Shown in pieces: positions 17,643-26,451 of a stretch of DNA of 64,000 nt (within the stretch, counting starts at the first letter, position 1; every line of letters starts with the position of its first letter). Origin of the DNA: PFJX01 sp044227325 (GTDB lineage Bacteria > Pseudomonadota > Gammaproteobacteria > Burkholderiales > Thiobacillaceae); contig JBGAFI010000002.1 in NCBI GenBank assembly GCA_044227325.1, positions 62,001-126,000 on the forward strand. Reading direction: 5' to 3'. The position numbers and the translations under genes are program-made. The notes beneath the pieces were generated by a model, which was given only the letters and a program-made list of their open reading frames with translations, was not told the origin of the DNA and made no database searches.

Positions 17643-18815
17643 ATGATCGACTCTGCATGGAACGGAAGCGACGGCGAGGCATCCGCGCGGGTTCTCGTCG
17701 TGGACGACGACCAGACCACCCGCCATCTGCTTCAGGCCTTGTTGTCCAAGCAATACGCGGTGGCGAGCGCCGCGTCGGGCGAGCAGGCTCTCGCCGACAT
17801 CCAGGCGCGCCGCCCCGATCTGATCCTGCTGGATGTGGAGATGCCGGGCATGGACGGCTACGAAACCTGCCGCCGGATCCGGGAGACGGCGTCCGTTCCC
17901 ATCATCTTCGTCACGAACCACCAGTCCCTCCAGGAACACATCAAGGCTTTCGACGCGGGCGGCAACGACATCGTCACCAAGCCCGTGGCCGGCGAGATTC
18001 TGTCGCGCAAGTCGGCGCTGGCCATCCAGCAGCACCGCTTGACCGCCCAACTCGCCGAGGAGAAGGAATCCCTCAACCGGATGGCCATGGATTTCCTGTC
18101 CAGCATGGGGCAGGGCGGCATCCTGCTCAATTTCATGCGCGCCGGCGTGTCCTGCCGTTCCCACCGCGCCTTGGCCGAGGGCCTGGTCGCCGCCCTGGGG
18201 GATTTGGGCGCCGACGGCGGCGTGCTGATCCGCCATGAGGCGGGCCCGACGGCCTTGACCCATCACGGCGAACCGACGCCGCTTGAGTTCGCCATCCTGC
18301 AGCAGGCCTCGGGCATGGGCCGGGTGTTCCAGTTCAGCCGGCGCCTGGTGGTGAATTACGACCGGGTTTCCATCCTGGTGGCCAATATGCCCGACGAGCG
18401 GACCGACGCGGAACGGGCTGGGCGCATGCGCGACAACATCGCCATCCTGGCGGAGACCGTCGAAGCCTTGTGCGATACCGTGGACATGCGCATCGAGTCC
18501 ATGCGCCGGGCGGAACAGTTGCAACTGGGCTTGGCCGGCGCGGTGCGCGCGGTGGAGACGCTGCGGCGCAGCTACGCGGAATCCCTGCTCCACACCGGCG
18601 AGCAACTGCACGAACTGGTGGACGAGGTGGAAAAGGCCTATTCCTGGCTGGAGACCAGCCAGACCCAGGAGCAGGCCATCAGCGGCGTCATGCAGGGCCA
18701 TGTGCACCGCATCCTCGCCATGCTCACCGAGCACGGCGACGTGGACAGCCAGTTCGACAAGGTGCTGGAAACGCTGCGCGGCGGCAGCGACCGGAACGAC
18801 ATCGAGCTGTTCTGA
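17643..18815 (+). CDS. Response regulator with coiled-coil output and C-terminal DIELF tail
   Basis: A 390-aa protein with an N-terminal receiver domain (D21-D23, phospho-acceptor D64 in LILLDVEMPGMDG, T91, K113) followed by a helical region of about 260 aa with no recognised enzymatic or DNA-binding domain. Its C-terminus is NDIELF, matching the DVELF end of the CheZ-like protein at 22269-22841. The start ATG 17643 follows a strong AGGAGG site. It is divergent from the GGDEF-EAL gene and may transmit the same signal. The annotation beyond 'response regulator' is inference. Confidence 0.8.
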   Translation: MIDSAWNGSDGEASARVLVVDDDQTTRHLLQALLSKQYAVASAASGEQALADIQARRPDLILLDVEMPGMDGYETCRRIRETASVPIIFVTNHQSLQEHIKAFDAGGNDIVTKPVAGEILSRKSALAIQQHRLTAQLAEEKESLNRMAMDFLSSMGQGGILLNFMRAGVSCRSHRALAEGLVAALGDLGADGGVLIRHEAGPTALTHHGEPTPLEFAILQQASGMGRVFQFSRRLVVNYDRVSILVANMPDERTDAERAGRMRDNIAILAETVEALCDTVDMRIESMRRAEQLQLGLAGAVRAVETLRRSYAESLLHTGEQLHELVDEVEKAYSWLETSQTQEQAISGVMQGHVHRILAMLTEHGDVDSQFDKVLETLRGGSDRNDIELF

Positions 18816-18821
18816 GGCCGC

Positions 18822-21389
18822 CTAGAGCAGCTCGCGCAGTTCGTAGAGGCGTTCCAGGGCTTCCCGGGGGCTCAACCCGTCCGGGTCGATTTCCGCGAGC
18901 CGCTCCAGGGCCGGGTTGACCGGCGGCGCGGCCGGCGGGGCGGGCGCGAACAGGTCGCCCTGATGGGATTGGTTGATCTGCTGGTTCTCCAGCATCACCA
19001 GCTTGCGCCTCGCCGCCTGGATCACCGCGCCGGGCACGCCGGCCAGACGGGCGACCTGCAGGCCGTAGCTCTGCGAGGCGGGACCGTCCTCGACCGCGTG
19101 CAGGAAGGTGAGTCCGCCGCTGGTTTCCACCGCGTCCAGGTGCACGTTGGCGACGGCGCGGAATTCCAGGGCGAGCTGGGTCAGCTCGAAATAATGGGTG
19201 GCGAACAGGGTGTAGGCGCGCGTCTTCTCCGCCAGGTGGCGCGCCACCGCCCAGGCGATGCTGATGCCGTCGAAGGTGGAGGTGCCGCGGCCGATTTCGT
19301 CCATGAGGATCAGGCTCTGCTCGGTCGCGCCGTGCAGGATGCCGGCGGTCTCGGTCATTTCCACCATGAAGGTGGAGCGGCCGCCGGCCAGATCGTCGGA
19401 GGAGCCGACCCGGGTGAAGATCTGGTCCACCGGGCCGATGACGGCCCGCTCGGCGGGCACGTGCAGGCCGCAGCAGGCGAGCAGGACGATATGGGCGATC
19501 TGGCGCATGTAGGTGGACTTGCCGCCCATGTTGGGGCCGGTGACCAGCAGCATGCGGCGCGTGGCGTCCATGCGCAGATCGTTGGGGATGAAGGCGTCGA
19601 CCCGGTTCTCCACCACCGGGTGGCGGCCGCCCCGGATGTCGATGCCCCACTCGGCGGCGAACTCGGGCGCGACGTAGCGCCGCTCGGTGGCGAGCAGGGC
19701 GTGGCCGGACAAGGCGTCCACCGTCGCCAGCGCCGCCGCCACCTTCTGCAATTCGGGCACCGTCTCGGCCAGCGCGTCGAGCAGCCCGTCATAGAGCAGT
19801 TTTTCCCGGGCCAGGGCGCGCTCGGCGGCGGACAGGTACTTGTTCTCGAATTCCTTCAGCTCCGGCGTCAGGTAGCGTTCCACGTTCTTCAGGGTCTGGC
19901 GCCGGTGGTAGTCGGCGGGCACCTTGTCCGCCTGGGCGCGGGTAACCTCGATGTAGAAGCCGCTGACCTTGTTGTATTCCACGCGCAGGTTGGCGATGCC
20001 GGTGCGTTCCCGCTCGCGCGCCTCCACGGCCATGAGGAAACCGCCGCAGTCGGATTGCAGGGCGCGCAGTTCGTCCAGTTCCGGGTCGTAGCCGTCGGCG
20101 ATGACGCCGCCCTCGCGCAGCACGGCGGACGGTTCCGCCTGGATGGCCCGGCGCAGTCGCGCGTGGGTCTCGGCGGGGAAATCCAGGCGTCCCGCCAGGG
20201 TGGCCAGGGCCTCGCCCGCCGGTTCCAGCACGCCGGCCAGATCGGGCAGGCCGGCCAGGCTGGCGCGCAGGCCGGCCAAGTCGCGCGGACGGGCGCTGCG
20301 CAAGGCGACGCGGGCGGCGATGCGCTCCAGGTCGGACATGCCCTTGAGCAGTTGCCGCAGCAGGCGGCCGACCTGGGGTTGCTCGATCAGTTCCCGCAGC
20401 GCGGCGAGGCGCAGCCCAAGCTTCTTCCGGTCGCGCAGGGGGTGGTGCAGCCAGTGTTTGAGCAAACGGCTGCCCATGGCGGTGAGGCAATTGTCCAGTT
20501 CGGAAAACAGGGTGGGGGCGGCCTCGCCGCGCAGGGTTTCCGAGATTTCCAGAGTGCGGCGCGCGGCCGCGTCCAGCAGCACGAATTCCCCGTCCTGTTC
20601 CAGGGCCAGGCCGGAGACATGGGGCAGGGCGGCTTGCTGGGTGCGGCGCGCGTATTCCAACAACAGTCCGGCGGCGGCCTGGAGGGCGGGCCGGTCCTCA
20701 ATGCCGAAGGCGGTCAGGTCGGCGCTGCCGAAGTGCTCGCATAGCAGGCGCTTGCCCCGGTCGGCGTCGAACTGCCAGTCGGGCCGGCGCGTGAGGGCGG
20801 TTTTGATGCCGACCAGCGCGGCATGCTCGAAGTGTTCCGGCAGCAGGATTTCCGTGGGCGCCAGGCGCATCAGTTCGCTGTCCAGGCGGTCGCCGGCGAC
20901 GAGCTTCGCGGCGAAGCGGCCGCTCGACAGGGTCAGCCAGGCCAGGGCCAGCGTGTCCTTGCCGCGCTCCCGCGCGGCGGGGAGCAGAGCCAGCATGGTC
21001 GCGTCGGATTTGTCGTCCAGCAGGGCCTCGTCGGTGACGGTGCCGGGGGTGACGATGCGCACCACCTTGCGCTCCACCGGCCCCTTGCTGGTCCTCGGGT
21101 CGCCGATCTGCTCGCAGATGGCCACCGCCTGGCCGAGCCGGGCCAGCTTGGCCAGGTATTGCTCGGCGGCGTGGTAGGGCACGCCCGCCATGCGGATGGG
21201 CTGGCCCGCCGAGGCGCCCCGGGTGGTGAGGGTGATGTCCAGCAGGCGCGCGGCTTTTTCCGCGTCGTCGTGGAACAGCTCGTAGAAATCCCCCATGCGG
21301 TAGAACAGCAGCATGTCGGGGTGATCCGCCTTGATGCGCAGGTACTGCTGCATCATGGGCGTGTGCTGGCTGGGGGATTCGGAATTCAC
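18822..21389 (-). CDS. mutS: DNA mismatch repair protein MutS
   Basis: An 855-aa mismatch-recognition ATPase, the usual length for proteobacterial MutS. The mismatch-contacting Phe-x-Glu is F35-Y36-E37 in RMGDFYELF. The ATPase domain has Walker A GPNMGGKST at about 617-625, then SSDDLAGGRSTFMVEM and LILMDEIGRGTSTFDG (Walker B), then the ATYYF-like TLFATHYFELT. Everything expected is present and intact. It is convergent with the response regulator (6-bp gap), so it has its own promoter on the right side, near 21400-21470. Confidence 0.97.
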   Translation of the reverse strand: MNSESPSQHTPMMQQYLRIKADHPDMLLFYRMGDFYELFHDDAEKAARLLDITLTTRGASAGQPIRMAGVPYHAAEQYLAKLARLGQAVAICEQIGDPRTSKGPVERKVVRIVTPGTVTDEALLDDKSDATMLALLPAARERGKDTLALAWLTLSSGRFAAKLVAGDRLDSELMRLAPTEILLPEHFEHAALVGIKTALTRRPDWQFDADRGKRLLCEHFGSADLTAFGIEDRPALQAAAGLLLEYARRTQQAALPHVSGLALEQDGEFVLLDAAARRTLEISETLRGEAAPTLFSELDNCLTAMGSRLLKHWLHHPLRDRKKLGLRLAALRELIEQPQVGRLLRQLLKGMSDLERIAARVALRSARPRDLAGLRASLAGLPDLAGVLEPAGEALATLAGRLDFPAETHARLRRAIQAEPSAVLREGGVIADGYDPELDELRALQSDCGGFLMAVEARERERTGIANLRVEYNKVSGFYIEVTRAQADKVPADYHRRQTLKNVERYLTPELKEFENKYLSAAERALAREKLLYDGLLDALAETVPELQKVAAALATVDALSGHALLATERRYVAPEFAAEWGIDIRGGRHPVVENRVDAFIPNDLRMDATRRMLLVTGPNMGGKSTYMRQIAHIVLLACCGLHVPAERAVIGPVDQIFTRVGSSDDLAGGRSTFMVEMTETAGILHGATEQSLILMDEIGRGTSTFDGISIAWAVARHLAEKTRAYTLFATHYFELTQLALEFRAVANVHLDAVETSGGLTFLHAVEDGPASQSYGLQVARLAGVPGAVIQAARRKLVMLENQQINQSHQGDLFAPAPPAAPPVNPALERLAEIDPDGLSPREALERLYELRELL

Positions 21390-21501
21390 TGTTGGACGGG
21401 ACTGCGGCCGAAAAAACGGATTCTACTTGCATGCCCCCCGCCGTAAGAGGACTTACAATGCCGGCCATTCAGCCTTCTCGGACCATTGGAGCGCGTTCGG
21501 C

Positions 21502-22176
21502 ATGAAATTCCGCAATCCCGTCTCGCCAGTTTCGTTTGTCCCGACCGTTTTGGCCGCCCTCCTGTTCGCCGCCGCCCAGGCTTGCGCGGCGCCGCCGAGC
21601 GCGCCTTCCGAGGCCGAGACCGAAGCCCGCCTTAACCGCGTCATGGCCGACGCGAAAGCCCGCGAGTCGGCGGCGGCGGCGGGCAAGCGGGCGACCTTCC
21701 TGTGCGTCCATTGCCACGGCGAGAACGGCGTCAGCCCCCTCGACTACGTGCCCAACCTGGCCGGGCAGAATCCGGTCTACCTCCTGACCCAGATCGAGAA
21801 ATTCGGCGACGGCCGGCGCAAGGATGAGTTCATGTCCGGCCTGGTCAAGGTGTTGAAGCCGGAGGACCGCTTCAACATCGCCGTCTACTTCGCCACCCAG
21901 CCGGTCTCGGTGCCGCCCAGCAAGGATGCCCATCTGGAACAGATCGGCGCGAAGCATTTCGCCCGCGCCTGCGTCGGCTGCCACGGCGCCCAGGCGCGCG
22001 GCACCCGGGAAGTCGCCCGCCTCGCCGGGCAGCAGCCGGTCTACGTCAGGAACGCCCTGCGCGGCTATCGCCAGGCCGCCGGCGTGCGCTCCGATCCGCG
22101 CATGACCGGCGTCGCCAAGAAGCTGTCCGACCCGGATATCGCCGCCCTGGCCGCCTTCCTCTCCACGCTGCCCTGA
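21502..22176 (+). CDS. Periplasmic dihaem cytochrome c (c4-like)
   Basis: A 224-aa exported cytochrome. A signal peptide spans about 1-30 (ending AQACAA), and two CxxCH haem sites follow: CVHCH at about residue 71 and CVGCH at about 160, each in a domain of roughly 90 aa, as in cytochrome c4. A distal-side Met is present in each domain (EFMSGLVK; DPRMTGVA). It probably carries electrons between the bc1 complex and terminal oxidases such as those encoded from 33.6 kb. The start at ATG 21502 is fixed by the signal peptide. Confidence 0.88.
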   Translation: MKFRNPVSPVSFVPTVLAALLFAAAQACAAPPSAPSEAETEARLNRVMADAKARESAAAAGKRATFLCVHCHGENGVSPLDYVPNLAGQNPVYLLTQIEKFGDGRRKDEFMSGLVKVLKPEDRFNIAVYFATQPVSVPPSKDAHLEQIGAKHFARACVGCHGAQARGTREVARLAGQQPVYVRNALRGYRQAAGVRSDPRMTGVAKKLSDPDIAALAAFLSTLP

Positions 22177-22268
22177 GCCCGTCCGCCGCTCAAGTATCGG
22201 TCTGTCCTGCCGATGAAGGGCCGGCAAGCAACGGCAGGCCGGACACGGCCCGCAAGGAGACCGGACCG

Positions 22269-22841
22269 ATGACCGACAACCGCGAGAACTTCGCCCTACC
22301 CCCCTCCAGCGCCGCGCGTCCCGACCTGGATTGGAGCCAGGTGCGGGAGACCATCCTCATGCTCAACCTGGCCGTGGCCCAGATCGAGGTCGCCCTGCGC
22401 GATTCCAGCGGTTCGGTGGACATGCTGACCAACACCTTCACCGGCATGTACGGCAACCTCATGGCCCTGGTGGAAGCCGTCCACGCCCTGCCCGAATCGC
22501 CGGCGAAGCGGGTGATCGAGGAATCCGGCATGGCGGTCTCGGCCCAGATGCAGCATGCCATCGTCGCCTTCCAGTTCTACGACCGCCTATCCCAGCGCCT
22601 GTCCCACGCCAGCCACAGCCTGGACGACCTGACCGCCATCGTCAGCGACCCCGCCCGCCTCTACAACCCGTTCGCCTGGCACGCCCTGCAGCAGAAGATC
22701 CGCGCCCGCTACACCATGGAAGAGGAGAAGCTGATGTTCGACACGCTGATCCGGACCGGCAACGTGCATGCCGCCCTGGAGGAATACATCAACAACAAGC
22801 ACCAGCAGGCGGGCGATTCCCAGGACGTCGAGCTGTTCTGA
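22269..22841 (+). CDS. CheZ-like protein (putative CheY-P phosphatase)
   Basis: A 190-aa all-helical protein without membrane segments. Residues 99-110 read VAFQFYDRLSQR; D105 and Q109 reproduce the D-x3-Q spacing of the CheZ catalytic pair (E. coli D143/Q147) on a long helix, and the region around it is amphipathic. The protein ends QDVELF, similar in place and kind to the CheZ C-terminal CheY-docking peptide. Overall length (190 vs 214 aa) is compatible. The assignment rests on these local features, so a related but distinct adaptor is possible. A good GGAGA ribosome-binding site precedes the ATG. It overlaps the next gene by 1 bp. Confidence 0.5.
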   Translation: MTDNRENFALPPSSAARPDLDWSQVRETILMLNLAVAQIEVALRDSSGSVDMLTNTFTGMYGNLMALVEAVHALPESPAKRVIEESGMAVSAQMQHAIVAFQFYDRLSQRLSHASHSLDDLTAIVSDPARLYNPFAWHALQQKIRARYTMEEEKLMFDTLIRTGNVHAALEEYINNKHQQAGDSQDVELF

Positions 22842-23221
22842 TGCGGGTCGAGTCCCTCGATCACCTGGTCCTCACCGTGGCCGACGTGGAAGCGTCGGCG
22901 GATTTTTTCGCGCGCGTGCTGGGCATGGAAAAACTGGTGTTCGGCGCCGGCCGCGTCGCCCTCAAGTTCGGCCGCCAGAAGATCAACCTGCATCCCGCCG
23001 CCGCGCCGCTGCAACCCCACGCCGCCCAGCCGACCCGGGGCAGCGGCGACCTGTGTTTCGTCACGGAACAGGCCCTGGCCGAGTGGATCGGCCATCTCGC
23101 GGCCCGCGGCGTGGCGGTGGAGGCGGGGCCGGTGCCGCGCACCGGCGCGCTGGGGCCTATGACGTCGATCTACCTCCGGGACTTGGACGGGAATCTGATC
23201 GAGATTGCGAATTACGGGTAG
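22841..23221 (+). CDS. VOC (glyoxalase/bleomycin-resistance) family protein
   Basis: A 126-aa vicinal-oxygen-chelate protein. It starts MRVESLDHLVLTVADVEAS, the usual first beta-alpha unit with a metal-ligand His (H8), and ends with YLRDLDGNLIEIANYG, where the second-repeat Glu (LIEI) is a typical ligand. Its substrate is unknown; small single-domain members include glyoxalase-like enzymes and resistance proteins. The start codon overlaps the stop of the CheZ-like gene (TGATG), so the two are translationally coupled. Confidence 0.85.
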   Translation: MRVESLDHLVLTVADVEASADFFARVLGMEKLVFGAGRVALKFGRQKINLHPAAAPLQPHAAQPTRGSGDLCFVTEQALAEWIGHLAARGVAVEAGPVPRTGALGPMTSIYLRDLDGNLIEIANYG

Positions 23222-23345
23222 TTGCGATCCCCCCGGGGTTCTTCGCGACGCCCGCCGTATCCGCCAGTGGCTCACGCTGTTTGTATCGAAAATACACCGT
23301 GAAATTCCGTATATAGGCTATTAGATTTCATGGTAATTTGTTGCC

Positions 23346-24497
23346 ATGCTCAGCCGCCTGAATCACCTTTCCACCCTCTCAGCGCTATTGGTGGAATTCC
23401 CAGTGGTCGCCCTGGTAGGTGCGCGCCAGGTCGGCAAGACCACCTTGGCCAAGGCGTTGGCCGCGGCTTATCCAGGCGCGTCCCACTTCTTCGACCTGGA
23501 AGATACCCGTGTCGATGCCCGCCTGGCCTCACCCATGCTGACCCTGGAGCCGTTGGCCGGTTTGATCGTTCTCGACGAGGTGCAGATGCGGCCCGACCTG
23601 TTCCCAGCTTTGCGCGTGCTCGCGGATCGCCCGGAAATGCCCGCCCGCTTTCTGATCCTGGGTTCCGCTTCGCCGGAGCTCATGCAACGTAGCGCCGAAA
23701 GCCTGGCCGGCCGTATCGCCTACCATGAGCTGCCCGGCCTGGACCTGGGCGAGGCCGGCGCGGACAACCGGGATGGCCTTTGGTTGCGCGGTGGTTTTCC
23801 CCGTTCCTTCCTGGCCGCCAGCGACGCCGCGAGCCTGCGCTGGCGGCAGGAATTCATCCGTACTTACCTGGAGCGGGACATCCCCGCCCTGGGGTTACGC
23901 CTGGCCCCTGCCACCCTGCGCCGCTTCTGGAGCATGCTCGCCCACTATCACGGCCAGACCTGGAACGGTTCGGAACTGGCGCGCGCCTTCGGCGTTACCG
24001 AACGCACGGTGCGGCATTACCTGGATATCTTGGCCGGCACCTTTATGGTCCGCATCCTGCAGCCCTGGGCGGAGAACCTGAGCAAGCGCCAGGTGAAAGC
24101 CCCCAAGGTCTACCTGGCGGATAGCGGCATCCTTCACAGTCTGCTGGACATCACCGATGCCGCCGCCCTGCACGGGCACCCCAAAGTCGGCGCCTCCTGG
24201 GAGGGCTACGCCCTCAACCAGGTGGCGCGCTGGCTGAACGTCAACCAGGGAGTGGAATGGCGCGATTGCTATTACTGGAAACTCCACACCGGCGCCGAAC
24301 TGGACCTCTTCGTGCAAGCCGGCGGCCAGCGTCTGGGTTTTGAATTCAAGCTGGGCGATAGTCCACGGCTCACGCCTTCCATGCGCTCCGCCGTGGAAAA
24401 CCTGGGGTTGGACAAGCTGGAAGTCGTGCATGCCGGTCACGATACGTTTCCTTTGGAGGAACGGATCGAGGCGGTGCCGTTGGCGCGGTTCGTTTAA
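23346..24497 (+). CDS. AAA ATPase with DUF4143 (ATP-binding protein)
   Basis: A 383-aa member of the AAA_14/DUF4143 family. Walker A is GARQVGKTT at about residues 25-33 and Walker B is LIVLDEVQ at about 75. A winged-helix-like part follows (LARAFGVTERTVRHYLDIL), then a C-terminal PD-(D/E)xK-like nuclease-fold region (GAELDLFVQ...GFEFKLG). These genes are abundant, patchily distributed and often horizontally acquired, and their cellular role is poorly known. The upstream spacer (23222-23345) is AT-richer than its surroundings and has a TGTAT-N5-ATACA inverted repeat at 23282-23296. Confidence 0.85.
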   Translation: MLSRLNHLSTLSALLVEFPVVALVGARQVGKTTLAKALAAAYPGASHFFDLEDTRVDARLASPMLTLEPLAGLIVLDEVQMRPDLFPALRVLADRPEMPARFLILGSASPELMQRSAESLAGRIAYHELPGLDLGEAGADNRDGLWLRGGFPRSFLAASDAASLRWRQEFIRTYLERDIPALGLRLAPATLRRFWSMLAHYHGQTWNGSELARAFGVTERTVRHYLDILAGTFMVRILQPWAENLSKRQVKAPKVYLADSGILHSLLDITDAAALHGHPKVGASWEGYALNQVARWLNVNQGVEWRDCYYWKLHTGAELDLFVQAGGQRLGFEFKLGDSPRLTPSMRSAVENLGLDKLEVVHAGHDTFPLEERIEAVPLARFV

Positions 24498-24561
24498 CTG
24501 GCGCGCGAACTGGCCGGATTGAATACTGGGAATCTAGGGATATGGGTGGTTGAGTGGCTGG

Positions 24562-24598
24562 GTCATTCGGCGGAAGGCGTTTCGCTTTTTCGCCTTAC
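24562..24598 (+). repeat. Left inverted repeat of the cassette
   Basis: It begins GTCATTCGGCGGAAGGCG and continues TTTCGCTTTTTCGCCTTAC. It is the near-exact reverse complement of 24955-24991. It follows a GTGGCTGG that is also present beyond the right copy, after an extra GTAGGACGGGGC-like segment. Confidence 0.75.
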
Positions 24599-24658
24599 AA
24601 AGGCTGCCTTGATTCGAGCCACGTAGTTTTCGGATATCAAACCTCAAAAGGGACGTGT

Positions 24659-24877
24659 ATGGCAATTTTCAGAAAAGACCACCTTCAGGAAGAAAAAACC
24701 GAACCGGCGCTGTTCTATGACGAGCTAAAAAAAGCCTTGGATGGAAGCATTCCCTCCGCTGGGCAGGCGGAGTCATTTCACAACACCATAGAAGACTTCC
24801 AAAGAGACTTCACAGACATCGATATGCTCAGACTTACCAGGGCGATCGGACACTTCAAGGTAGTGGCGACGACCTGA
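24659..24877 (+). CDS. Small hypothetical protein inside the inverted-repeat cassette
   Basis: A 72-aa acidic soluble protein starting MAIFRKDHLQEEKTEPALFY. It has no recognised domain, signal peptide or membrane segment. Codon use and base composition are clearly less GC-rich than neighbouring genes, which points to acquisition with the cassette. An AAAGGGAC sequence upstream of the ATG can serve as a weak ribosome-binding site. The function is unknown, and the frame may not be expressed. Confidence 0.45.
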   Translation: MAIFRKDHLQEEKTEPALFYDELKKALDGSIPSAGQAESFHNTIEDFQRDFTDIDMLRLTRAIGHFKVVATT

Positions 24878-24954
24878 AAAACATAAAAGAAAAAGCGCAA
24901 AAACCTGTGCATAGGAAATGACGTGCTCAGCGTTATATGGTCTAACCAACAGTG

Positions 24955-24991
24955 GTAGGGCGGAAAAGCGAAGCGCCTTCCGCCGAATGAC
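24955..24991 (-). repeat. Right inverted repeat of the cassette
   Basis: Reverse complement begins GTCATTCGGCGGAAGGCG and continues CTTCGCTTTTCCGCCCTAC. Together with the flanking GGTAGG (24954-24960) and CCTACC (24999-25004) it can form a longer hairpin than the left copy. Confidence 0.75.
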
Positions 24992-25031
24992 GCCCCGTCC
25001 TACCAGCCAATTTGAATTTCCGGAGTCCCAC

Positions 25032-26426
25032 ATGACCAATAAAACCTGGATTTTTGCCTTTGCCCTGGCCTGGAGCGCCCTGTCCATGGCTGCGGAATCC
25101 ACCCCACCCGCACCCATAGTCGAGACCGCGCCAGCCCGTCAGCCCGCCCAATTCCCCGATTTCGCGGCCCTGGTGCGCAACCAGGGCGCGACGGTGGTCA
25201 ACGTGCGCGTGTTCAAGGCGAAGGCCGAGGAGGCGGAGGCGCCGGAGCCGGGCGCGCGGGTGAAACCCTCCCCGTTGCAGCCGCCCCGGGAATCGGGGCT
25301 GGGCTCGGGCTTCGTGGTTTCGCCCAACGGCATCATCCTGACCAACCGGCATGTCATCGCCGGCGCCGCGAAGATCACGGTGCGTTTCGTCGACAAGCAT
25401 GAATTGCCGGCCCGGGTGGTGGGGGTGGATGCCTTGACCGACGTGGCCGTGCTCAAGGTGGAGGCGCAAAACCTGCCCACGGCGATCCTGGGCGATTCCG
25501 CCCGCTTGGAGGTGGGGCAGTGGGTTCTGGCCATCGGCGCGCCGCTCGGGCTGGAGCGCACCGCGACCCAGGGCATCATCAGCGCCCTCGGCCGGACCCT
25601 GCCCAACGACAGCTACGTGCCCTTCATCCAGACCGACGTGCCCATCAATCCGGGCAATTCCGGCGGGCCGCTGTTCGACCTGGAAGGGCGGGTGGTGGGC
25701 ATCAACGCCCAGATCGTCAGCAGCAGCGGCGGCTACATGGGCCTGTCCTTCGCGATTCCCATCAACACCGCCGTGCTGGTGGCCAAGCAGATACTGGAAC
25801 AGGGCCGCGCGACCCACGGCTGGCTCGGCGTCAGCGCCCAGGAACTGACCCTGGAGCTGGCCGAGGCTTACGGCCTGGAGGCGCCGCGCGGCGCGCTGGT
25901 GTCCGAGGTCAGCCCCGCCGGACCGGCGGACCGGGCGGGCCTGCGGATGGGCGACATCATCCTGGCTTATGACGAATATGCCATCGTCGACAGCGCGGAT
26001 CTGCCGCCCATCATCGGCGCGAGCCAGCCCGGCACCGAGCACGCGCTGGCCGTGCTGCGGGACGGCAAGCTGACACACCTGAAAGTGAAGGTGGGGGAAC
26101 TGGGGCAGGACGGCGTCGCCAAGCGCGCTTCGCCGCTGGTCCCCATCGGGCGCCTCGGCCTGAAGGTTTCCGACCTGGATGCGGCGACCCGGCAGGTGCT
26201 GGCCCTGAGCGGCGGCGTGCTGGTGGAAGCGGTCGAGGCCGGCCCCATGGCGGCGGCGGGCATCCAGCCGGGGGACATCCTGCTCAAGCTGGGCCGCTTC
26301 CCGGTGGACAACGCGGCCGGCCTGGCGGAGACCATCGCCAAGCTGCCCGTCGGCAAACCCATTCCCCTGCTGGCGCGACGGCAGGACAACACCACCTTCG
26401 TCACGCTCACCTTGCCCAAGGAGTAG
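25032..26426 (+). CDS. Periplasmic trypsin-like serine protease (HtrA/Deg family) with two PDZ domains
   Basis: A 464-aa HtrA/DegP-DegQ-like protease or chaperone for misfolded envelope proteins. A signal peptide spans 1-20 (ending SMA-AE). The catalytic triad is H107 (LTNRHVIAG), D137 (ALTDVAVLK) and S210 (NPGNSGGPLF). Two PDZ domains follow (about 275-365 and 375-460). The linker before the protease domain is Glu/Ala-rich rather than the Gln-rich loop of DegP. The start ATG 25032 is fixed by the signal peptide, and the inverted-repeat cassette lies immediately upstream. Confidence 0.9.
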   Translation: MTNKTWIFAFALAWSALSMAAESTPPAPIVETAPARQPAQFPDFAALVRNQGATVVNVRVFKAKAEEAEAPEPGARVKPSPLQPPRESGLGSGFVVSPNGIILTNRHVIAGAAKITVRFVDKHELPARVVGVDALTDVAVLKVEAQNLPTAILGDSARLEVGQWVLAIGAPLGLERTATQGIISALGRTLPNDSYVPFIQTDVPINPGNSGGPLFDLEGRVVGINAQIVSSSGGYMGLSFAIPINTAVLVAKQILEQGRATHGWLGVSAQELTLELAEAYGLEAPRGALVSEVSPAGPADRAGLRMGDIILAYDEYAIVDSADLPPIIGASQPGTEHALAVLRDGKLTHLKVKVGELGQDGVAKRASPLVPIGRLGLKVSDLDAATRQVLALSGGVLVEAVEAGPMAAAGIQPGDILLKLGRFPVDNAAGLAETIAKLPVGKPIPLLARRQDNTTFVTLTLPKE

Positions 26427-26451
26427 GGGCGGTCGTTCCGTCTCGCGGCGC

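Larger units (their letters stand above)
24562..24991. mobile_element. Small cassette bounded by 37-bp inverted repeats
   Basis: Left end 24562-24598 and right end 24955-24991 are inverted copies, identical at 34 of 37 positions, and all three differences are C/T. Each end can fold on itself (GGCGGAA...TTCCGCC with an inner GCG...CGC). Inside is a low-GC segment with one 72-codon reading frame on the + strand. No transposase is encoded and no target-site duplication is obvious. It looks like a non-autonomous palindrome-bounded element (MITE- or REP-like cassette). Confidence 0.5.

Noticed and set aside
24920..24955. GTTATATGG followed by TCTAACC, resembling integron attC core sites
   Set aside because: The two halves are in the wrong order for one attC site, no stem links them and no integrase or further cassettes are present.
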